A DNA stretch of 12,693 nt from Thermoanaerobaculia bacterium (GTDB taxonomy: Bacteria; Acidobacteriota; Thermoanaerobaculia; Multivoradales; UBA5704): contig JAICSG010000047.1 in NCBI GenBank assembly GCA_025937035.1, forward strand, positions 1 through 12,693, read 5' to 3'. The position numbers and the translations under genes were made by a program. The notes beneath the pieces are model-generated. The model was not told the origin of the DNA. It saw nothing but the letters and a program-made list of their open reading frames with translations, and made no database searches. The stretch's first letter is position 1, and each line of letters opens with the position of its first letter. This document shows positions 1-4,295 of the stretch, piece by piece.

Positions 1-6
1 ATGAAT

Positions 7-223
7 TAGCCCGGTGGCGTAAGCCCCGGGAAAATAAGGATCTCCCCGTCGCCGATAGCCCCGACAGGGGCGGCAGGAATCCCTCGTAGGCCCTGGCCCC
101 CCTGCGTACGCAGCGCTCTTTGCCCGGCGGAATCGGGCGTTGTCGAGGAAGACCTGCCGCCCCTGGCGGGGCTTTGGACGATCGGAAATCCCGTGTTCTC
201 CCGGGGCTTACGCCACCGGGCTA
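7..223. repeat. Long imperfect inverted repeat (palindromic element)
   Basis: The outer arms 7-31 and 199-223 are perfect 25-bp reverse complements. A second perfect 13-bp pair lies inside them at 65-77 (CAGGGGCGGCAGG) and 153-165. Between these the arms 41-64 and 166-190 still pair in part (AGCCCCG and complement). The central loop 78-152 holds a 12-bp palindrome CTGCGTACGCAG at 101-112. The whole unit could fold as one long hairpin or cruciform. A minus-strand reading frame crosses it, but the arms translate to the same short peptide (PGLTPPG) on both strands, which points to repeat DNA rather than a gene. It may be a dispersed nonautonomous element; copy number cannot be judged from one window. 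Confidence 0.8.
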
Positions 224-258
224 CTTCCTGTCGCCCTCCGGGCTGGAAGCAGAGATGT

Positions 259-476
259 GTAGAAGAGGTTGCCTCGCGGATTACGCCTGCGACGACATCG
301 AGGCGGCGCTCGCCGTGGGGTTCCAACCCTGCCGGACCTCCGTGCCCGCATAACGCTCCAGCAACGTCCCTTTTATGCACGCTTTGAAAAGCCCAAATCC
401 TTGTCGCCTCTATCCGATGGCTCCCGAGCTTCGCCTCCTGGTTAAGCTCGGAATCCCTCGCGGGATGCCTCTTCTA
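259..476. repeat. Diverged inverted repeat pair (GTAGAAGAGG)
   Basis: GTAGAAGAGG at 259-268 has a perfect inverted copy at 467-476 (CCTCTTCTAC). Beyond this 10-bp core the pairing continues weakly: GCG and GATT blocks at 275-282 correspond to the complement of 451-460. The pair encloses the two smaller hairpins at 318-329 and 424-451. It could be the ends of a decayed element or two copies of a dispersed short repeat in opposite orientation. Confidence 0.45.
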
Positions 477-493
477 CGTCGCCGTGCGGAGGC

Positions 494-523
494 GTTGACG
501 CTGATTAGGAACAAGCGTAGGAT
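494..523 (+). promoter_or_regulatory. Possible sigma-70-type promoter for TIR gene
   Basis: TTGACG (494-499) and TAGGAT (518-523) are separated by 18 nt. The first matches the -35 consensus at 5/6 and the second matches the -10 consensus at 4/6, including its T1, A2 and T6. The implied leader would be about 145 nt. Other AT-rich hexamers nearby (TTGAAA at 523-528, TATACG at 549-554) are alternatives. This is a motif match only and consensus in this lineage is unknown. Confidence 0.25.
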
Positions 524-676
524 TGAAAAGAAGTTATAGAATCAAGAGTATACGCTAGCCGGATATGATGAGCTCGGAGGAAATCGCGACGACGATATGT
601 TTTCAAGGGTAAAACGGCGAAGGTTAACCTGGAGGCTATGGGCGTATTTCGGACTGATTGGATGGAGGTAACCAAC

Positions 677-1543
677 ATGAACGTCTTCTTAAGCTACTCC
701 AGCCACAATGCGGAGTTCGCCTACCGGCTACGCCAAGCTCTCTGGAGCATTGGTATTATTACAATAGAGACCAATCTGAAAGAGACGGCCGGTGCTGGAA
801 TAATAGACAATCTCGACAAAGTGTTGCCTAATATCGACTACATTGTGGTTGTGTTTTCGCAGGCTTACAATAGGGATGAGTGGCTCGAGTCTGAGCTGAT
901 GGCATTTGTTGGGAAGTCACAGGCTGCAGGGCATGAGATTCTAATACCGATTCAAATAGAAGACTGTCATATCCCCTATGTCCTGAGAGATAAGATACGG
1001 GCTGATTTCAGAAGCTCGTTTGAAAAAGGTATCGAGGAGCTTCTGGCTTACATCGCCCGGCAGCGTCAGGCATTTGTAGTAATGAAGCTTGGCAATAAGG
1101 AGCTTGACTCAGCCTTTGACGGTGCCATCCAAGTAGTGGGGAAGGAGTTCGGCTATTCTGTTCTAAGGGTGGATAAGATACAAGATAGTGATAACGTCAC
1201 GGTGCAGATCCTCCGGGAAATTTCAAAAAGCGAGATTGTGGTTGCGGATCTAACACATGACAGCCCTAACTGCTACTACGAAGTGGGGTATGCGCACGGG
1301 CTCAGGAAGGAAATTATACTTACTCGACGGACTGGAGCCGGCATACCATTCGATCTGGCAGGCAATCGCTTTATCGTGTGGGAAACGGAAGGTGATTTAA
1401 GGGAAGGTTTGAGGGAGCGTTTCGGGGCCATCAGAGCAAGGGCAAGACAGTCTATTCCACCCCCTATATCTTTGAGGAGCGGCGGAACCCGAGTCGAGGA
1501 AAAGCCGGGAATCGCGAAACCATCAGCAATTGAGATCGCATAA
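677..1543 (+). CDS. TIR domain / nucleoside 2-deoxyribosyltransferase-like fusion protein
   Basis: This 288-aa protein has two domains. Residues 1-125 are a TIR domain: it opens MNVFLSYSSHN, and the WLESE motif puts Glu73 at the usual catalytic position (W69xxxE73). Residues 130-240 resemble the nucleoside 2-deoxyribosyltransferase-like fold (AFVVMKL at 132-138, then VADLTHDSPN and YYEVGYAHGL, with D191, N198, E202 and H207). Bacterial TIR domains usually cleave NAD+ or make cyclic ADP-ribose signals in anti-phage defence, and the second domain family binds or cleaves nucleosides and nucleotides. A role as a self-contained defence effector is inferred. The ATG at 677 is chosen for its GGAGGT (664-669, 7-nt spacer); the in-frame ATG at 638 has its GGAGG only 2 nt away. 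There is no signal peptide or membrane segment. The gene is AT-richer than genes to the right (29/60 GC in one sampled line), suggesting transfer. Its TAA lies inside an attC-like site. Confidence 0.85.
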   Translation: MNVFLSYSSHNAEFAYRLRQALWSIGIITIETNLKETAGAGIIDNLDKVLPNIDYIVVVFSQAYNRDEWLESELMAFVGKSQAAGHEILIPIQIEDCHIPYVLRDKIRADFRSSFEKGIEELLAYIARQRQAFVVMKLGNKELDSAFDGAIQVVGKEFGYSVLRVDKIQDSDNVTVQILREISKSEIVVADLTHDSPNCYYEVGYAHGLRKEIILTRRTGAGIPFDLAGNRFIVWETEGDLREGLRERFGAIRARARQSIPPPISLRSGGTRVEEKPGIAKPSAIEIA

Positions 1544-1601
1544 CAAGCGCTTGCGTCGGACCGGCTTGACCGTCCGCGCGATGAAGCGTCGAGCGTTAGA
1601 T
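1538..1601 (+). other. Integron attC-like recombination site
   Basis: The 64-bp segment runs from GCATAAC (1538-1544, close to the RYYYAAC inverse core) to GTTAGAT (1595-1601, a perfect GTTRRRY core). The arms pair imperfectly as attC sites do: TAAC with GTTA, CGCTT (1549-1553) with AAGCG (1584-1588), then CGGAC(C)GG with CCGTCCG around a CTTGA loop, leaving an unpaired base of the kind that directs strand choice. The stop codon of the TIR gene falls in the first box and an ATG overlaps the last box, both typical of gene cassettes. Recombination would occur between G1595 and T1596. Covariance-model scoring was not possible here. Confidence 0.68.
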
Positions 1602-1917
1602 GTCACAGTCACGAATTCTCATGACAAGCAAGCGCGCAGAAGCCCTCTTGAGATTGCTCGACGAGCTCGACGAATTCGAGATTCCGTTGAATCCATATTA
1701 CGACGATCTCGAGCCGCAGGGAGTTATTGACAACCCGCTCTCGGGAAAGATCAACGCCCTGCGAGCGTTCTGGGACTTCGTTCATCCGCGGATTCGAGCG
1801 CAAGGGGGCGGAGAGCCATCACATCGGCATCCCAAGCTGATGCAGATTGATAGATCGATCCGTAAAGACATCAGAGGGTAGGCCGGTGTGGCAACACCCG
1901 AGGAGTGATCATCTAAC
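1596..1917 (+). mobile_element. Putative integron gene cassette with incomplete 3' attC
   Basis: If the site at 1538-1601 is a true attC, a cassette begins at T1596 and carries the 93-codon ORF. Its own attC should follow the stop codon at 1881. ATCTAAC at 1911-1917 is a perfect RYYYAAC box at a sensible distance, but no GTTRRRY box with pairing arms follows within 150 bp; only a degenerate CTTATGT is present at 1944-1950. The cassette may therefore have lost half of its attC, fixing it in the chromosome. No integrase gene or attI is visible. Confidence 0.35.
1600..1881 (+). CDS. Hypothetical cassette-encoded protein, 93 aa
   Basis: A small soluble protein with no recognised family. The N-terminal half is acidic and leucine-rich (LLRLLDELDEFEIPLNPYYD), followed by a Gly/Pro-containing stretch, the segment ALRAFWDFVHPRI, and a basic C-terminus (RSIRKDIRG). 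It has no signal peptide, membrane segment or cysteine cluster. The ATG at 1600 overlaps the attC core GTTAGATG. A second in-frame ATG at 1621 would give 86 aa; neither has a clear Shine-Dalgarno, so the start is uncertain. Reasons to think it is real are its position immediately after an attC site, protein-like composition, and absence of a better frame. It could be an independent cassette or work with the TIR protein upstream; nothing in the sequence decides this. Confidence 0.55.
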   Translation: MSQSRILMTSKRAEALLRLLDELDEFEIPLNPYYDDLEPQGVIDNPLSGKINALRAFWDFVHPRIRAQGGGEPSHRHPKLMQIDRSIRKDIRG

Positions 1918-1945
1918 GGCCTGAGGGCAGAAAAGGACGCGGCTT

Positions 1946-2536
1946 ATGTCGAGCAAAATGAGCTCGGGTGATCACGTCATTGTTGTCAGCCTCCTGGTCG
2001 GCGTAATTTTTCTCCTTATCCTTGAGAGGGGAAAAGGAGGCCTTCCCGGGAGGAGCGGGCCAGAAAGGGCCGCTGGGCCCACATCAGATCCAATGCGGAG
2101 CCCGCCGGATTCAGGGTACCAGGAAGACAGGGAGGCACAGAAGCGCACGACGGAGGACATCTATCGGTTAGGCCATGCCATGTTCAGTTGGCTCACCGAT
2201 CAGGTCTCGGCAGAGGCGGCCGGGCAGTCTCAGTCTGATAAGAAAATGGTGGATCTCGATGATTACCACCTGATCTCGCACAAGGAGCTTACCAAGATCC
2301 TTGTGCCCCAGTATATACAGGCAGTCCCGGAGAAGGACGGTTGGGGCCATCCCTATGAGTTTCATCTGCACGTGATGAACCCCGTGGCGTCTCGGGTCAT
2401 GTGTATCCGCAGCCCGGGACGGGACGGGAGGTTCTCCACGAGAAACTATGAGGTCGGTGGGTTCCCTCTAAACAAATTCGATGAGGATATTGTATGGGCA
2501 GACGGGTATTTTGTCCGCTGGCCAACGAATGAATAG
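1946..2536 (+). CDS. GspG-like (type II secretion pseudopilin-like) membrane-anchored protein
   Basis: This 196-aa protein has a single N-terminal membrane helix (about residues 10-26), a Pro/Gly/Arg-rich spacer, and a C-terminal domain resembling the globular part of GspG-type major pseudopilins. The helix TTEDIYRLGHAMFSWL is followed by DGWGHPYEF, IRSPGRDG and FDEDIVWADGYFVRWP, which correspond in order to the family's DGWGxPY, (S)xGxDG and D-D-I-W blocks. It lacks the prepilin peptidase signal (no G-F-T-L-x-E before the helix), so it is unlikely to be processed and assembled as a normal pseudopilin. It probably stays anchored with the domain outside the membrane. AAGGA at 1933-1937 precedes the ATG with an 8-nt spacer. 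One sampled line is 27/60 GC, lower than the genes to its right. No other secretion genes are nearby, so its role is unknown. Confidence 0.7.
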   Translation: MSSKMSSGDHVIVVSLLVGVIFLLILERGKGGLPGRSGPERAAGPTSDPMRSPPDSGYQEDREAQKRTTEDIYRLGHAMFSWLTDQVSAEAAGQSQSDKKMVDLDDYHLISHKELTKILVPQYIQAVPEKDGWGHPYEFHLHVMNPVASRVMCIRSPGRDGRFSTRNYEVGGFPLNKFDEDIVWADGYFVRWPTNE

Positions 2537-2590
2537 ACCGCGGATCGGCCCTGAGGGAATCGTCCCCTCCCCATCGTTGTTCTCCGGAGA

Positions 2591-2609
2591 CCGGAGGTCT
2601 GCCCTCCGG
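2591..2609 (+). promoter_or_regulatory. Stem-loop just upstream of the oxidoreductase RBS
   Basis: CCGGAGG (2591-2597) and CCTCCGG (2603-2609) form a perfect 7-bp stem around a 5-nt loop. It ends 5 nt before the Shine-Dalgarno of the next gene and lies 55 nt after the preceding stop codon. With no T-run it is a poor intrinsic terminator; it could be a transcript-end structure, a leader structure, or chance in GC-rich DNA. Confidence 0.4.
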
Positions 2610-2629
2610 CTGACAAGGAGGACACCAAC

Positions 2630-4210
2630 GTGCAGCAGTACGATGCGATCTTCATCGGCAGCGGCCACAACGCGCTGATCGCCGCCGCTTATCTATCCCG
2701 CGCGGGCTGGAGCGTTCTGGTGCTGGAGCGGAACGACCGGCCGGGCGGGCTGGTGCGGACCGAGGAGCTGACGGTTCCCGGCTTCCGCCACGACGTCTAT
2801 TCGAGCTCCCACCCCCTGTTCGTCACCTCGCAGGCCTACGCCGAGCTCGGGCCCGAGCTCACCGGACGGGGCCTGCGCTATCTGAACACCGACAAGCCGA
2901 CCGGCGTCTCGCTGCCGGACGGCCAGAGCGCCGTCTTCTTCCGCGATCTGGAGGCCAACGTGGCCGAGGCCGACAGGCTCCATCCGGGCGACGGCCAGGC
3001 CTTCCGCGAGATGATGGAGGAATTCAACGTCCACGCCGGGGACATCTTTCCGCTCTTCGGCATGGACCTCGCCTCGCCCGAGGCCGCGCCGTTCCTGCGC
3101 CGGCTGATGGTCAACGCCGAGGGGACCGGCCCGTCGCCGTTCGCCTCCGAGCTCCTTTTGCCCGCCCGCGACGTGCTGGAGGCGCGCTTCCGCTCGCGCG
3201 TCTTCCGGGCCCTGGCGGCCCCCTGGGTGCTCCACCTCGGACGCACGCCCGACGGCGCCAACAGCGGCTTCTGGGTGCCGCTGACCCTCGCCGCGATCAT
3301 GGGCGGCGGCATGGCGACCGCCGAGGGGGGCAGCGAGAGCCTCGCCCGCGCTTTGACCCGCCTGATCGAGGACCACGGCGGCGTGCTCCTCACCGGCAGC
3401 GCGGTCGAGAAGATCCTGGTCCAGGACGGCAAGGCGGTGGGCGTGCGGGTCGAGGGGGGAGAGGAGTATCGGGCCGGCCGGGCGGTGGTGGCTTCCACCA
3501 ATCCGGACCAGCTCTATCTGCGCCTGCTGGCGGACGCCGAGGTGCCGGCGCCGCTGCGGCGGGAGGCCTCACGCTACCGCTACGGCCGGGGGTGCGCGCA
3601 GATCCATCTCGCGCTCTCCGAACCGCCGCGCTTCGCCGACGGGCGGCTGGACAACGCCGGGCTGGTCCATCTGACGCCGGGCCTCTCGGGGCTGGGGATG
3701 CACGTCCAGGAGGCGCTCTCGGGGCTGCTGCCGCGCGAGCCCACCATCTCCTTTGACGTGCCGACGGGTCTCGACCCCTCGCGGGCGCCGGAGGGCAAGG
3801 CGGTGGTGCGGGCTCAGATCCTGGAGGTCCCCTGCAAGCCGCGCGGCGACGCGGCCGGGAAGATCGAGGTGGGGGACGGCACCTGGACGGAGGACCTCAA
3901 GCGGTGCTTCGCTGACCGGGTGATCGAGATCGTCGGCCGCCACGCTCCGAACCTGCCGGGGGCCATCCTGGGGTGCCACGTGATCAGCCCCGGCGACCTC
4001 GCCCGCTTCAGCCCCAATCAGGGCCCGGGCGATCCCTACGGCGGCTCGCACGACCTGGCGCAGAGCTATGTCTTCCGGCCGCTTCCGAGCCAGCCGAGCC
4101 ACCGCACGGCCGTGCCGAACGTCTACCTGCTGGGGGCCGCCACCTGGCCGGGGCATGGGGTGAACGGCGGGTCGGGGTATATCGTGGCTCAGCAGCTTTT
4201 GAGGGGGTGA
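2630..4210 (+). CDS. FAD-dependent oxidoreductase, phytoene desaturase/PYROXD2-like
   Basis: The 526-aa protein belongs to the CrtI/PYROXD2-like branch of FAD-dependent amine oxidase-type enzymes. Residues 5-40 form the dinucleotide-binding Rossmann motif: G10-S-G12-H-N14, with Glu33 at the end of the second strand to bind the ribose, followed by RPGGLVRTEE. The C-terminal block VYLLGAATWPGHGVNGGSG (about 496-514) is the second FAD-contacting motif of this family. The length matches the family. Start: GTG at 2630, preceded by AAGGAGG (2615-2621) with an 8-nt spacer, a strong signal. Substrates are not predictable; the family includes carotenoid desaturases and isomerases and many uncharacterised enzymes, and no carotenoid or prenyl gene is adjacent. 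It is probably cytoplasmic or membrane-associated. The next gene lies 85 bp downstream on the same strand and may be cotranscribed. Confidence 0.88.
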   Translation: MQQYDAIFIGSGHNALIAAAYLSRAGWSVLVLERNDRPGGLVRTEELTVPGFRHDVYSSSHPLFVTSQAYAELGPELTGRGLRYLNTDKPTGVSLPDGQSAVFFRDLEANVAEADRLHPGDGQAFREMMEEFNVHAGDIFPLFGMDLASPEAAPFLRRLMVNAEGTGPSPFASELLLPARDVLEARFRSRVFRALAAPWVLHLGRTPDGANSGFWVPLTLAAIMGGGMATAEGGSESLARALTRLIEDHGGVLLTGSAVEKILVQDGKAVGVRVEGGEEYRAGRAVVASTNPDQLYLRLLADAEVPAPLRREASRYRYGRGCAQIHLALSEPPRFADGRLDNAGLVHLTPGLSGLGMHVQEALSGLLPREPTISFDVPTGLDPSRAPEGKAVVRAQILEVPCKPRGDAAGKIEVGDGTWTEDLKRCFADRVIEIVGRHAPNLPGAILGCHVISPGDLARFSPNQGPGDPYGGSHDLAQSYVFRPLPSQPSHRTAVPNVYLLGAATWPGHGVNGGSGYIVAQQLLRG

Positions 4211-4295
4211 GGTTCGTACCGCTACGGGAGCTTTGGCGCTCCCGGAAGGCCAGGCGCAAAAGACAGTTCCAGGTACGGTATCCTCCTCCTCACGA

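Larger units (their letters stand above)
224..637. other. Noncoding, hairpin-rich intergenic region
   Basis: No convincing gene is present. There is a short GGGTT/AACCC hairpin at 318-329 and a perfect 8-bp stem CCGAGCTT/AAGCTCGG (424-431 with 444-451, 12-nt loop). Base composition falls from about 500 onward, towards the TIR gene. The left part looks like repeat-derived DNA continuing from the long palindrome. The right part presumably carries the upstream region of the TIR gene. Confidence 0.55.

Noticed and set aside
317..331. tRNA T-arm-like GGTTCCAACCC
   Set aside because: No acceptor stem, D-arm or anticodon arm can be placed around it.
6..380. Minus-strand 124-codon reading frame
   Set aside because: It runs through the long inverted repeat, its ends translate to repeat-arm peptides, and it has no RBS or family resemblance.
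347..447. Possible second attC upstream of the TIR gene (GCATAAC ... GTTAAGC)
   Set aside because: Both boxes resemble core sites but the arms between them do not pair, and the right box belongs to the separate CCGAGCTT/AAGCTCGG hairpin.
638..676. Upstream ATG as the start of the TIR protein
   Set aside because: The GGAGG is only 2 nt from that ATG and the extra 13 residues precede the conserved first strand of the TIR fold; ATG 677 has a well-spaced GGAGGT.
1530..1730. Plus-strand 66-codon frame overlapping the TIR stop
   Set aside because: It reads through the attC site into the small ORF in another frame and is very basic, as translated attC DNA tends to be.
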